Counted from the first letter of the stretch, positions 1 to 9,561 are shown. The stretch is 35,000 bases of DNA from Chara braunii (GCA_003427395.1 BFEA01000309.1:1184529-1219528), one strand, 5' to 3'. Program-made: numbers and translations. The notes: generated by a model from the letters alone, not told the origin.

Positions 1-57
<57 letters not shown>
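1..57. repeat. (CT)n microsatellite
   Basis: Uninterrupted CT dinucleotides from the window edge, so the true length is unknown. CT-rich tracts also lie inside the candidate LTR at 16028-16220 and 17490-17660. Confidence 0.95.
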
Positions 58-61
<4 letters not shown>

Positions 62-1225
62 CTTTCTCTCTCTGATCTTCACGCGAACAGTCACTTACTC
101 GTTCACTGGCTCCCTTGCACACGGCTACGCACACGTGCTCTCACACACCCTTACTCCCAATCTCTCAAAACAACCGAGGAGAGGTTATCGAAACAGCGAA
201 TATTCAAAGTTGAATTTAAGACGTTAGCTGTTAGGTACGGTACCCTCATAAGCGCAGGCTGCTAGTGATCTCGGAGCANCNGGTGTAGCTGTGCCGAAGG
301 CAGGCTGAAGTGTTCAACCACTCATGATACTTACCCCAGGAGAAATCCAGACAGCGGACNCGCGTTAGAATCCTGCTCTCATGCTGGCAGCTCGAGAGCA
401 CACAGAGCACCTGTTCGTACCTGTTTGACNGTTTGCTGTTCTGCAACAGGGGACTGATCCCACCAACCGTGGGGATGCGTGATTGCCAGACCGGGAAAAG
501 GAATTATTATTGCCGCATCAGTTTGCTTGATTGGCAGATTGTCGAAAGAGATCGCTTCTATCAGTAGCAGAATGGCTTGTTCGACAGTTCAGCGAAAAGG
601 GGGCCGTTCCCGTCGGCAGCGGAACTGCTTTGATTGGCTGAACACTTGCTCGGTTGATCTGCCTTATTGCCTGATCTGTGAAAGTGACCGATTCCACCAA
701 CAGCGGAAATGCGTGATTGACAGATCAGCAAAACGATTGGGTGAACAGCGGAGATAACTGTTCCCTCTAACAGTGGGAATACTCGACTAGTGCTTCCCCC
801 AACAGCGGATGAGCCTTGATGACCCAGGAATTTGATGACTCAGTCAGCGCGCGCCTTGCGTACAGTTCCCGTTTTTGTCATTCCATTTCACTGACCCGGC
901 TTGCCTGCCGTTTTTCCTCATTTCGCCACCTATGTTGCTCTCATTTCTCGCACCCATCTTTCCATAACTGATCACCCAAGTTCAGTTCGCCTTCTTTCCA
1001 TAACTGTTCACCCAAGTTCAGTTNGACTGCCATGTTCGCCAACCGAGCCCATGTGTAAACGTGCGCGATTCCCCTGTTGACCGCTCTGGGCGTGGGCTCG
1101 TTCCAGATCAGCTCCGTCTCTCACTGCCGTGTCCACGCTTGGCCCGCTATTGCCTGCTACCTATTCTTGCCATGCCCGCGTGGGCTGCAGATCCCGGGCG
1201 CAATGTCCTGTCCCCTTTCTCTGAG
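58..1225. other. Non-coding stretch with degenerate repeats
   Basis: No convincing gene. A diverged repeat containing CCACCAACAGCGG followed by ATGCGTGATTG occurs near 457-495 and 687-725, with weaker relatives near 760-810. Short open frames here lack codon structure or recognisable motifs. By position this may be internal LTR sequence. Confidence 0.5.
961..1023. repeat. 36-bp tandem repeat, two copies
   Basis: The unit starting TCCATAACTG and ending near CAAGTTCAGTT begins at 961 and again at 997. The copies are nearly identical apart from GATCACC versus GTTCACC. Confidence 0.85.
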
Positions 1226-1475
1226 TGCCCCCCTTTCCGCCGCCTGTCCGATCCAACGCACTGCGCTGCGCTCACCATGCAAGCTTCCCCCGCATTGACT
1301 CCGCCTGCATCCATCCTGTGCCGCGGGCTGGGTACACCGTGCATGCCCCCCTCTCCGCCACCTGTCCGATCCAACGAACTGCGCTCCGCTCACCATGCAA
1401 GCTTCCCCTGCATTGACTCAGCCTGCATCCACCCTGTGTCGCGGGCTGGGTACACCGTGCATGCCCCCCCCCGCT
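1226..1475. repeat. 118-bp tandem repeat, two full copies plus a start
   Basis: Units start at 1226, 1344 and 1462, each with TGCCCCCC, and contain CTGTCCGATCCAACG, CACCATGCAAGCTTCCCC and GGGTACACCGTGCAT. The third copy breaks off after the C-rich start. Open frames on both strands are by-products of the repeat. Confidence 0.9.
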
Positions 1476-1579
1476 CTCTAGTCCCCTTTCCCTTTATGGT
1501 TTTCCCGCACAGCTGAACGTGGTCTTTCCTCCTCCCAGATCCAATCCGTAGGCCTTCGTAGGCTGAAGGTAAAAGCAGG

Positions 1580-2400
1580 GCCAGGCCCAACACTGGTACA
1601 GAGGAACCCATATACAGTCTCAGCGGGACCTGCAACTGAAACCCGCTGTAAAAGAAAGGCTGATACTTCAGTATGGCAGGTACCCGTACCAAACTTGTCA
1701 CTTTTACGCTCCAAGGCCAACCACGGTACTGAAAGGCAATTGTATTGTACCAGTTGCCAACACAAAAGCCGAACCGCAGTCCAGCTGTTGCTCCCAACAC
1801 NCAGTTACCATGCTTGTTCCGTATCTGTCCCGGATCAGAGTGTCGGGCCGAATCAGAAATAGCCACTTGACAATTCTGAGCTGCCAACACCAAACCTGCA
1901 AGTGATGTAGGGATGTGTATCATACCGATGCCGGATACCGTAGAAAACAGAAAAGCCAGGGTAGTACCGAACCTATTCCGGACCTGAAACAACCATCCCC
2001 AAGCCTGTAAAAAAAGCAGACGCGTGTACCACTTCGGCGCCGAGCCAATGCCGTATCAATACCGAACCCGAAAAAGATCTGCGGCGTGTACCTCAGCGAT
2101 GCTAAACCAATGCCGAACACGAGACAACCGTACCATGCCGATGCCGAATCAATACCGAGCCAACACCGAATCTGAGAGCCGCACAATACCGTGGTCCCAA
2201 AGGTGAAATAAAGCGCCATAGTGGCACCAAATGTGGAATAAACAAGTGCAGTGACGGTGCCGAACCTGGGTTAAATATCCGTGATAACGCCGAACTTAGG
2301 ATAAACTGCCGCCAACGTCTCTAACCTGGAATAACTGTCGTAGTAGCCCCGACCCTGAGAATAAATCACCGTACCTGTCCCAAACCTGAAAATAAGTCAC
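1580..2400. repeat. Degenerate ~30-35-bp minisatellite (LTR I)
   Basis: Loosely repeated units of the form (G/A)CCGAACCTGAAATAAACTGCCG occur throughout, with variable spacing. The same unit fills 18890-19960 in LTR II and the left end of the duplicated segment at 4123-4345, which links these three stretches to one LTR family. The open frames crossing it are repeat artefacts. Confidence 0.7.
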
Positions 2401-3374
2401 TGTTGTGAAACAACCGTCACCGGCCAGACACCGTAGTACGAAACCACTCCGTAACAACCCTCATATCCGTACTGAACCAAACACTATAGTCGACCCAAGG
2501 TAGCACCACCCCATGCTCTCCATGCGATCGTCCTCGGACTGTCACAATGAAGTTAGTAAATAGGTGGATCGGGAAAGTGGCACAAAAACCTTGATCATCA
2601 GGGATTGGCGTTGGGATCCAGAGAAGATTGATTAATCGGGGTTCAGTGCCGACGGTGAGAATTCCAAGCAAAATCAGGCTAACCATCGAATAATCACCGG
2701 TTCTTGTTTGTTCCATCATTTTTAATCATCCCCCCCCCCTTTTTTTTTTTAACTCTATTACCCGAAATAGTAAAATAATTGTGAACCTACCAAAAATAAA
2801 TTCCGAGAAAGTCTTAATTAAATTGTTAAAATTCTTTGTTCCTTTCCTCCTTTATCGTTTTTAATCTTTTCCTTTGTTTTCAATTCCATTGCCGGAAAAA
2901 ATCAAAATAACGGAGTATTTTCTCCAAAACTCAAATGCTGCGAAAAACAAGGAAATTAAGGAATATTACGTTTTTCTCTTCCCTCCTACTGATCTCAATT
3001 TCTTCTCCCATCTTTGATTTAGATACCAAAAATGACAAAAATTTGAGGCGCTATTTTGACCCCGATCATACGCTGCAAAGAACGTCGCAGTGGGGTTAGT
3101 CCCCGCGATGCCCCCTCGCGGCAGGCCAATTCGGGTCTAATCCTCTGAACGGCCGGAAATGACGGTCCGTTGATATGCCGAGTGCGACCACCCATCTTGC
3201 CATTTTTTAGGGTTACCCGTAAGGTCCAGCGCGCCCAAAATCAAGGGCGCCCCGAGGTCCCCTAATCTCCGCTGCATAGTCTTACCAGAGTACCGTCAAA
3301 ACTCAGACTCGTCTTCGCGCCTAAGTCCCAAAACCGTAGATTTCAGGCGGCGCACTGCTTGTGGCCGCCTGACA
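2201..3374 (-). repeat. 1174-bp direct repeat, copy 1 (LTR start portion)
   Basis: Matches 4123-5296 at a constant offset of 1922 with no indel, including a C10-T11 run. By manual comparison there are 14 substitutions: four at 2296-2329, ten at 3091-3362, none in the 761 bases between. The right end is the LTR start (minus strand TGTCAGG). The left end falls inside the minisatellite, so TGAAATAAAG at 2204 need not be a true LTR terminus. Confidence 0.95.
3344..3371. other. Hairpin at the LTR I start
   Basis: CAGGCGGC (3344-3351) pairs with GCCGCCTG (3364-3371) around a 12-nt loop, directly followed by ACA. The equivalent position in LTR II (20831-20857) has a different sequence but also forms a hairpin just before the terminal ACA. 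The duplicated copy keeps the hairpin at 5266-5293. Confidence 0.75.
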
Positions 3375-3391
3375 GTTAGCCCGGACCACTT

Positions 3392-3409
3392 CTCGACGCC
3401 CCCGTCGAG
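3392..3409. other. Perfect 7-bp inverted repeat beside the LTR
   Basis: CTCGACG and CGTCGAG flank CCCC. On the minus strand the loop gives a G-run in the short gap between the integrase stop and the LTR start, where a polypurine tract is expected, although this is not a clean polypurine tract. Confidence 0.5.
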
Positions 3410-3424
3410 CCCTAGCAACTTACG

Positions 3425-4122
3425 TCAGATGAAGCGGATGAGCTTCAGGGTTATGGCCCGTAAAGGACACCCACGTCGGCGCTCAATTGTCTTATGTTTA
3501 AGTTTGTTACAAGTCTTGGGGCTAAGAAGATGCTTCTTGATTCTCCTGTTTCTTCTGTTTTTTTGTCTCGTCACGATCCTGTTTTTCTTCTGTCTTTGCC
3601 CAGAGAAGGGTGTCGACCCGCCAGTACGTCTAACCCGAACTCTCCGTCTGGCTCGCTTGAGCACGAATAACCATCTCTTCTTTCTTCCTAAAGCTAACCC
3701 TTTGACCTTTCTCTTCTGTATTTTTTTCCTTTTCTTGGAACTCTCCCCTGCCTCGAATTGCCTCAAGGGGGCTCCATCCTCCATCATGGCTTTCCCTTTC
3801 CCTTTCGGGCTGGTTAGCAATAAAGCGGGTGCGGGCCTGGGCCTAAACAGCTTTAACCTAGCCCCCGCCACTGGGTCCTTCCACTTAGATCCGTCTAGTT
3901 CTGCTGTCATATATGCACCCCAGTCAAGTGCCTCAACCACTCTGTAAGGTCCCATCCATCTATTGGCAAGTTTTTTGGTCCAGGTTCTTTCCAGCGCCGC
4001 ATCGTAGAGGAGGACCATGTCTCCTACACTCACCCTCTCCTTCCTGATCCGCACGTTCTTATCCCATCTCTCTTTACCCTTGTCCCTTTCCACTGCCAGA
4101 CGATCGGCTGCTGTCATAAGGN
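3425..4122 (-). pseudogene. Ty3/gypsy integrase C-terminal domain, truncated
   Basis: The open frame holds only the end of an integrase. It begins with a charged helix (AVERDKGKERWDKN), then GDMVLLYD, then NRWMGPYRVVEAL, which is the GPY/F module of Ty3/gypsy integrases, then a beta-rich segment ending LKLFRPRP. A basic Lys/Arg-rich tail follows. The zinc-binding HHCC region and the DDE catalytic core are absent: at 4122 (an N) the frame runs straight into the LTR copy, so the first residues of the open frame are not integrase. The stop lies about 50 bp before the LTR start at 3374, as expected for the 3' end of a gypsy pol. Non-functional. Confidence 0.78.
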
Positions 4123-5296
4123 AGGTGAAATAAAGCGCCATAGTGGCACCAAATGTGGAATAAACAAGTGCAGTGACGGTGCCGAACCTGGGTTAAATAT
4201 CCGTGATAACGCCGAACCTGGGATAAACTGCCGCCAATGTCTCTAACCTGAAATAACTGTCGTAGTAGCCCCGACCCTGAGAATAAATCACCGTACCTGT
4301 CCCAAACCTGAAAATAAGTCACTGTTGTGAAACAACCGTCACCGGCCAGACACCGTAGTACGAAACCACTCCGTAACAACCCTCATATCCGTACTGAACC
4401 AAACACTATAGTCGACCCAAGGTAGCACCACCCCATGCTCTCCATGCGATCGTCCTCGGACTGTCACAATGAAGTTAGTAAATAGGTGGATCGGGAAAGT
4501 GGCACAAAAACCTTGATCATCAGGGATTGGCGTTGGGATCCAGAGAAGATTGATTAATCGGGGTTCAGTGCCGACGGTGAGAATTCCAAGCAAAATCAGG
4601 CTAACCATCGAATAATCACCGGTTCTTGTTTGTTCCATCATTTTTAATCATCCCCCCCCCCTTTTTTTTTTTAACTCTATTACCCGAAATAGTAAAATAA
4701 TTGTGAACCTACCAAAAATAAATTCCGAGAAAGTCTTAATTAAATTGTTAAAATTCTTTGTTCCTTTCCTCCTTTATCGTTTTTAATCTTTTCCTTTGTT
4801 TTCAATTCCATTGCCGGAAAAAATCAAAATAACGGAGTATTTTCTCCAAAACTCAAATGCTGCGAAAAACAAGGAAATTAAGGAATATTACGTTTTTCTC
4901 TTCCCTCCTACTGATCTCAATTTCTTCTCCCATCTTTGATTTAGATACCAAAAATGACAAAAATTTGAGGCGCTATTTTGACCCCGATCATACGCTGCAA
5001 AGAACGTCGCAGCGGGGTTAGTCCCCGCGATGCCCCCTCGCGGCAGGCCAATTCGGGTCTAATCCTCTGAACGGCCGGAAATGACGGTCCGTTGATGTGC
5101 CGAGTGCGACCACCCATCTTGCCATTTTTTAGGGTTACCCGTAAGGTCCAGCTAGCCCAAAATCAAGGGCGCCCCGAGGTCCCCTAATCTCCGCTGCATG
5201 GTCTAACCAGAGTACCGTCAAAACTCAGACTCGTGTTCACGCCTAAGTCCCAAAACCGTGGATTTCAGGCGGCGCACTGCTTGCGGCCGCCTGACA
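4123..5296 (-). mobile_element. 1174-bp direct repeat, copy 2: truncated 5' LTR start
   Basis: Same sequence as 2201-3374. On the minus strand it begins at 5296 with TGTCAGGCGG immediately after gag codons and stops at 4123 inside the minisatellite, where it meets the integrase remnant. No primer binding site follows it. The picture fits a second element inserted into gag that lost the rest of its LTR, its leader, its gag and most of pol. An assembly join at the N (4122) is the alternative. Confidence 0.7.
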
Positions 5297-6840
5297 CCGG
5301 TACCCTTCGGCATTTCCACCGTATCTAGGACTGCGCGAATACTGGTCGGTCCTGTCTCCTCGACTGTAAGAATCTCCCCCTCGGTACCCATCACGCCGGC
5401 GGTCTCTGTCTATATTATCATCCCCGCGCCTCCTCTATTCGTCCTCTCTACGTCTCCGAACGTCTTCTTCTCTGCGCCTTCGATCCTCTTCATCCCTACG
5501 TCTACGATCATCCTCGTCTCTACGCCGACGTTCATCCTCATCTTTTTTTCCCTCGCGCGATAGTCGGCCAGTGTGCGGGGATTACGGTCTTCGACGCTTC
5601 TCCATGGGTCAGTATTGCGGCGATCCCATCGTAAGGAATAAGGTGACCCGGGTTTATCTCGGTATGTAGTTCCGACCTTCGTTTCAAAATTTGCCAATTG
5701 CGTTGCCATTGCCTTCATCTTCTCTTGCATCTCTTCTATGTTAGCATCATTATCCTTTGACTGTAGGGGCCCATCTCTATCCATCATATAACGTCGCTCT
5801 GCCCAAGGTTTGTCGTTGAAATCTGGGCACCTGTCGGTCCCGTATTCCTGATAGAGGGAAAAATCCCGGTGTTGCATGCCTCTCCAGAGTAAGTCCTTGT
5901 AGTCATCTGCCTCAGCCTTCATAGCCAACTTGAGCAACGCAGTGAATTCTAGCTTATCGTGAGGCGTCTCTCTCAGCACTGCCTTTTGCTTCCCTTTTGG
6001 TAGCTGCCCAAGGAAAATCGTGCATCTTTCTGTCTCTGACAACTTCTCTTTTGCCATAAGGGCATCTGATACCTTCTGGAACCGCTTTCCGAAGGCCCGA
6101 ACACTTTCGCCCTCTCCTTGGGTTCGCTGCTCCAAGTCCCGGATATAATACTTAACATCTTCTAGTTTGTAGAGTTCGTATAGATTGACTTTATAAGTAG
6201 CCCATCGCCTATCTTTNGGTCGAGCCTCTTTAATCTCTTGGCTCAAGCTTGGGTCCACATTAAACAAGAAGTTGTCTATAATCTCATCCTCTGCCCACTG
6301 ACTTCGGTATGCGTGCAACTCCCACTTTTCGATATATTCGGTTATACCACACCCTTTGAAAACAGGTGGTCTGGTATCCAACTCTGAGGGTTGAAGTGAG
6401 ATGATGAGCCTATCTATCGTCTCGTATGGCAGGGAGTGTGTTTCCCCTGTCTCTGGGTCAAATACTCATCTGAATATCGCAGCTTTCTCCCTATCTCTCC
6501 AAAGCTGCTCCCTAATGAATTGGTCTCTCCAGTCTTCTCTTCCTAGGTAGCCTCTATCCTCCCTACGCTCATACATAGACGGGCGTTGAATAAATGATTC
6601 GCGCCGAAAACTCGGAGGCTCGGTTTGTATGTCCGGTCGCTTTATCGGCGCTGCTCTGTTGGGCTCGGAGACGACAGGAGGTGCCATCACCTCGGGCTCG
6701 CCATCATCCGGCTGCTCTACGCACCTCAGTGGGGCGTTCTGTCGAAGGCGCTCTTTGAGGTCTCGCAGAGCTCGGTCCGGCGACGCTCGATACATCGCCT
6801 GTTCCTTGTCTGGATGCGGCCCCATTGTATCAGATTCCAT
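5297..6840 (-). pseudogene. gag: Ty3/gypsy-type gag, interrupted
   Basis: Capsid-type gag of an LTR retrotransposon. The frame opens with ATG at 6840 (MESDTMGPHPDKEQ) and has a Pro/Arg-rich N-terminus. An in-frame TGA (6466-6468) follows, and the same frame then continues through VFKGCGITEYIEKWELHAYR, typical of the retrotransposon gag domain, to a Lys/Glu-rich helix and ADYRAREKK. At an A7 run (minus strand, 5543-5549) the frame slips: the downstream bases encode a clear Asp/Glu/Arg block in the neighbouring frame, itself ended by TAG at 5435-5437. No CCHC knuckle is reached before the LTR start at 5296. Gag is thus broken by a stop, a frame slip and an insertion. Confidence 0.82.
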
Positions 6841-6880
6841 ATACTTCCCCCTCTTCTCATTTAGCGGTTCAACACCGATA

Positions 6881-6980
6881 GCCTGGACCTATGAATGAAT
6901 CCGCAGCCCGGACCTATGAATGAATCCGCAGCCCGGACCTATAAAAGAATCCGCAGCCCGAACCTATGAAAGTATTAATC
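6881..6980. repeat. 25-bp tandem repeat, four copies, upstream of gag
   Basis: Units start at 6881, 6906, 6931 and 6956, of the form GCCCGGACCTATGAATGAAT plus CCGCA. The first three are nearly identical and the fourth diverges. The array sits 40 bp upstream of the gag ATG on the minus strand. Confidence 0.92.
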
Positions 6981-7069
6981 ACTCGTCTGTGACCGCTCTC
7001 AGAATCGCAACAAGTCTCCCAGCCTCATCTCGTATCTCGTGCTCACCCTCGATACCTAAAATTCCTGAG

Positions 7070-7306
7070 TCAAAATAAAGTTCTCCCTCCTGTTTTTCTA
7101 CAACGAACACCTCTCCTAATCTCTATGACTTTGGCTTCTGATGTCCTCACTCTCCTACAAATCCCTGTCGCGATCCTCCTCAACTCTTCCGGCGCACAAG
7201 ATCTCAGGTACTCCCGTATATCAACAGACGCTCTTCGCGCTAGACCGCTTAACCCATGATGCACAACGCGAGCTCCTGCCCGCGGGTAATCACCCCCTAA
7301 GGCCAT
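7070..7306 (-). CDS. Small basic hypothetical ORF (78 aa)
   Basis: ATG at 7306. The protein is Arg-rich with no recognised domain, including EYLRSCAPEELRRIATGICR and a basic C-terminus. Its start overlaps the 3' end of the frameshifted family-B copy by about 17 bp. It is the last ORF of the minus-strand cluster before gag. It has no paralogue in the window, so it may be chance open frame. Confidence 0.3.
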   Translation of the reverse strand: MALGGDYPRAGARVVHHGLSGLARRASVDIREYLRSCAPEELRRIATGICRRVRTSEAKVIEIRRGVRCRKTGGRTLF

Positions 7307-7785
7307 CAAACTTAAAGTATCTAAGCGCTAAGCCAACCACTGCCTCATTGCTTCTCCCTCGAACCACCTGACGCGGTACAGGGGGTCTGGGTAACCCCTG
7401 AAAGAGCGTAATTCGGGTGTCCCAGATTACCTCCTTACCTAGCACCAGGAGCCTATCCCGCTCATTCTCAACGACTTCTTCCGCACGCTCCCAGCATCGA
7501 CCGTAAACTAAATCACGTTTTCGCTCAACTAGGGAGGTAAATCCTAACATCATACATCTCCAATGCAAAGAACCGAACGGTGATAATGTAAAGGCGTATC
7601 TGCTCCCATCCGCTGTCCACTAACTCGTATGTCACTACTTCGTACGGAATTACTTCTCTTCGCCCCAAAGAACTCAACTGGTCGCAGACTTTCGCCAACT
7701 CCGTGTCCGAAGGTCTGTTGCCCGTCAGAAACCTTTCTCTTCTAGCTTCTAACTCGCGCTCAGGGATGGTCGTATCTTTACTCAT
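7290..7785 (-). pseudogene. Family-B ORF, copy 2 (frameshifted)
   Basis: Unknown function. ATG at 7785. The first part (REVIPYEVVTYELVDSG, then YIITVRFFALEMYDVRIYLP) matches copy 1 at 7795-8292 (REIFPYEVVKYQVQNSG, YIMTVRFHDLEVYHVGIY). The rest (GLPRPPVPRQVV near the end) matches copy 1 (LPRPPVPYQVL) but lies in another frame, so one indel around 7525-7550 breaks the gene. It starts 9 bp after the stop of copy 1, in tandem. Clearly a duplicated gene, although I do not recognise the family. Confidence 0.7.
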
Positions 7786-7794
7786 CCGCGCATC

Positions 7795-8292
7795 CTATTC
7801 ATCCTTAACGCTCTTTTTGAGCTTGCCGTCAGTCTTGACTGTCCGACTGAATCCAACTACANCTTCCCATTTGTTCTGCTCTAACACTTGGTATGGGACA
7901 GGCGGCCTAGGCAGACNGTCAAAAATAGTGATGTCGTCGCAGACCTCCACAATCTTTCCTAGACTTCCTAACCTCTTTTCCTCTTCTCTCAATGCCCACG
8001 CAACTCTCCTCCAAGTCCTTCCGTATATGCAAAACNCTTCTCTTNCTTTAGGCANATATATACCAACGTGATACACCTCTAGGTCATGAAACCGGACGGT
8101 CATAATATAGTATTGATTGCGTTCAATTCCACTGTTCTGCACTTGGTACTTAACTACCTCATACGGAAAGATTTCTCGTCCCCCTAAAGCGCTTAATTCA
8201 GCAAGTACTTTCTCGTGTTCAAATTCGTAAGGACCACCCCNAACCNCGAATCTCCTTCTCCTCCTCGCTAGCTCTGCTTCTGATAATGNCAT
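7795..8292 (-). CDS. Family-B hypothetical protein, copy 1 (165 aa)
   Basis: Unknown function. ATG at 8292. An Arg-rich N-terminus (ELARRRRRF) is followed by a predicted helix (EHEKVLAELSALGGREI), a beta-rich core (FPYEVVKYQVQNSG, YYIMTVRFHDLEVYHVGIY) and a C-terminal LPRPPVPYQVL motif. Several N bases make residues uncertain (X). Conservation with the copy at 7290-7785 across its full length shows this was a real protein. It begins 18 bp after the stop of the ORF at 8311-8808. No signal peptide or membrane segment. Confidence 0.6.
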   Translation of the reverse strand: MXLSEAELARRRRRFXVXGGPYEFEHEKVLAELSALGGREIFPYEVVKYQVQNSGIERNQYYIMTVRFHDLEVYHVGIYXPKXREXFCIYGRTWRRVAWALREEEKRLGSLGKIVEVCDDITIFDXLPRPPVPYQVLEQNKWEXVVGFSRTVKTDGKLKKSVKDE

Positions 8293-8310
8293 CTCTCTTC
8301 CATGAGGTAT

Positions 8311-8808
8311 CTAACACTCCGCTGCGATTAGTGCCANAGCTAGCAGGACTCTNTCTGTGGATTCCTCCAAAAACTTATAGAATGTCTCAAAATCGTCTAT
8401 ATCCCCAAAGTCTTCAATATCTGATAGAGTCTGGAGGTACTCATTCCAATACCGGTTGTGTGCCTGGAGTATTCTGAGAACTGAACTTTNCCCTATGATC
8501 TCCACCAGATCTCCAGCTTNCTCTGCTTCATCCTCCAGGAGCCTNTTAGCTTCGCTAGAAGTCTCACNCCATGCCCTATTTAGANGTGGCTCGTCAAAAG
8601 GGGTAACGCGCAGCGAATAGTTGATCAAGCACGCACTCTCTTCCCCTACCCAGAGTCCGGTCACTCGCGCCTTCCGTACAGCTCGTCGGGTGCACTCCGC
8701 CTCTTCTATCACAGTTAGCTTCTCCCGATGGACTAGTTGTATGCCGACACAAGCGATTTGCCCAGTCAACCTTCCGGTTATACGCATCTCACATTTCTCG
8801 TTACTCAT
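8311..8808 (-). CDS. Hypothetical protein E (165 aa)
   Basis: ATG at 8808, only 6 bp beyond the stop of the preceding ORF. The first half is probably beta-rich (MRITGRLTGQIACVGIQLVH). The second half is acidic and helical, with SDIEDFGDIDDFETFYKFLE. Several N bases give X residues. Not recognised, and no paralogue in the window. Support comes from its length, ATG start and tight packing. Confidence 0.5.
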   Translation of the reverse strand: MSNEKCEMRITGRLTGQIACVGIQLVHREKLTVIEEAECTRRAVRKARVTGLWVGEESACLINYSLRVTPFDEPXLNRAWXETSSEAXRLLEDEAEXAGDLVEIIGXSSVLRILQAHNRYWNEYLQTLSDIEDFGDIDDFETFYKFLEESTXRVLLAXALIAAEC

Positions 8809-8814
8809 CCTCCT

Positions 8815-9165
8815 CTATCTCTGTTCTGACGTTCCCTCATCTTTCGCCTTCTTTTCCAATATCACTGCTTCAGACACCTCGTCTGTTCTTCCGGTCGTTT
8901 CGAGCGAGTCCTCTCGCTCCTTATTAATATGAACTCTCCCCTTCACACTTTCCAGAAAATCGAGCCTCCACCTCACGAAAAATTCTCTATCTTCCCTCAA
9001 AAGTCTTTGCAACGCCTTCGTTGCCGCTTCTATCTTACGCAACTCGCTCTCACTCTTTCTCGGTACGCAATCTTGAATCTTGACGCCAAGCTCTCTGACT
9101 AGTTTCACTACTGGTTTAATAATCCGATCATCGACTCTCTTTTTCCTTTCTTCCAGATCCTCCAT
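8815..9165 (-). CDS. Hypothetical protein D, charged helical (116 aa)
   Basis: ATG at 9165. Highly charged and probably helical or coiled coil: MEDLEERKKRVDDRIIKPVV at the start, then ESELRKIEAATKALQRLLRE, then a Lys/Glu-rich tail. No enzymatic motif. Followed after 6 bp by ORF E. Function unknown. Confidence 0.5.
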   Translation of the reverse strand: MEDLEERKKRVDDRIIKPVVKLVRELGVKIQDCVPRKSESELRKIEAATKALQRLLREDREFFVRWRLDFLESVKGRVHINKEREDSLETTGRTDEVSEAVILEKKAKDEGTSEQR

Positions 9166-9204
9166 CACCTACAACCTATCTTTCTTGTTCTCATGAACCT
9201 CCTA

Positions 9205-9561
9205 TCATATATTGCTCCTAGCTTCTGATGGTGTCTCGTCCCTAATTATCTCTAAGCGCACCCTTCCTTTAACGTACACGATCACCTCATAAACCACCCA
9301 GCTCTGTACTGTCAATTCCCTCGGCGCTCCTAGTCTTTGCTCCCGTATGACATCTTCTGCAAGTTCTTTGAACTCGTTGTCCGACAGTTCTTCCTTTATG
9401 CTCACTCTCAAGATGATCTGTAGGGTCTCCTTGTCACACGTTAATTGCCTAGAGACAACCCGAGCATAGGGAAGACATAGCCGAGGAGAGGGACTACTCG
9501 TCTCAGTTCTTCGAGTAGCTACTCGGGGGTTCCTCTCACTCACGCTCCTCTGCGGTCCCAC
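9205..9561 (-). CDS. Family-A hypothetical ORF, copy 3
   Basis: Open frame of 118 codons without an in-frame ATG, so the true start is lost or unusual. The conserved part runs VVSRQL...LQIILRVSI...ELAEDVIREQRLG...VVYEVIVYVKG...RDETPSEARS. The same order recurs in copy 2 (VTRQL, LLRAHI, FIREYRPG, TYEVMVY, DETVAEARS) and, more weakly, in copy 1 at 10723-10959. Function unknown. The YEV(I/V)xY motif is reminiscent of family B, but I cannot establish homology. Confidence 0.5.
   Translation of the reverse strand: MGPQRSVSERNPRVATRRTETSSPSPRLCLPYARVVSRQLTCDKETLQIILRVSIKEELSDNEFKELAEDVIREQRLGAPRELTVQSWVVYEVIVYVKGRVRLEIIRDETPSEARSNI

Larger units (their letters stand above)
1..3374 (-). mobile_element. 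Partial long LTR (LTR I), 3' LTR of a Ty3/gypsy-type element
   Basis: On the minus strand the LTR would begin at 3374 with TGTCAGGCGG, directly after the integrase C-terminal remnant, and run leftwards off the window. From its start it has an 8-bp stem hairpin, a GC-rich block, an AT-rich block (about 2730-3060), and a degenerate minisatellite (about 1580-2400). LTR II at 15647-20861 shows the same order and the same TGTC-plus-hairpin start. The left end is not in the window, so the length is unknown. That everything down to base 1 belongs to the LTR is inferred only from the parallel with LTR II. Confidence 0.45.

Noticed and set aside
1061-1992. Overlapping ORFs of 60-200 codons near the left edge
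   Set aside because: They follow the 118-bp and ~33-bp repeats, appear in several frames at once and lack motifs.
2204-3374. A neat 1171-bp LTR with TG...CA ends (TGAAATAAAG to CTGACA)
   Set aside because: The left TG falls within a minisatellite unit that continues on the far side, no PBS follows, and no target duplication is seen. The segment is better read as the start portion of a longer LTR.
3429-3947. Plus-strand 172-codon ORF with hydrophobic Phe/Leu runs
   Set aside because: Antisense shadow of the integrase C-terminal basic tail. The Lys codon runs read as Phe/Leu on the other strand.
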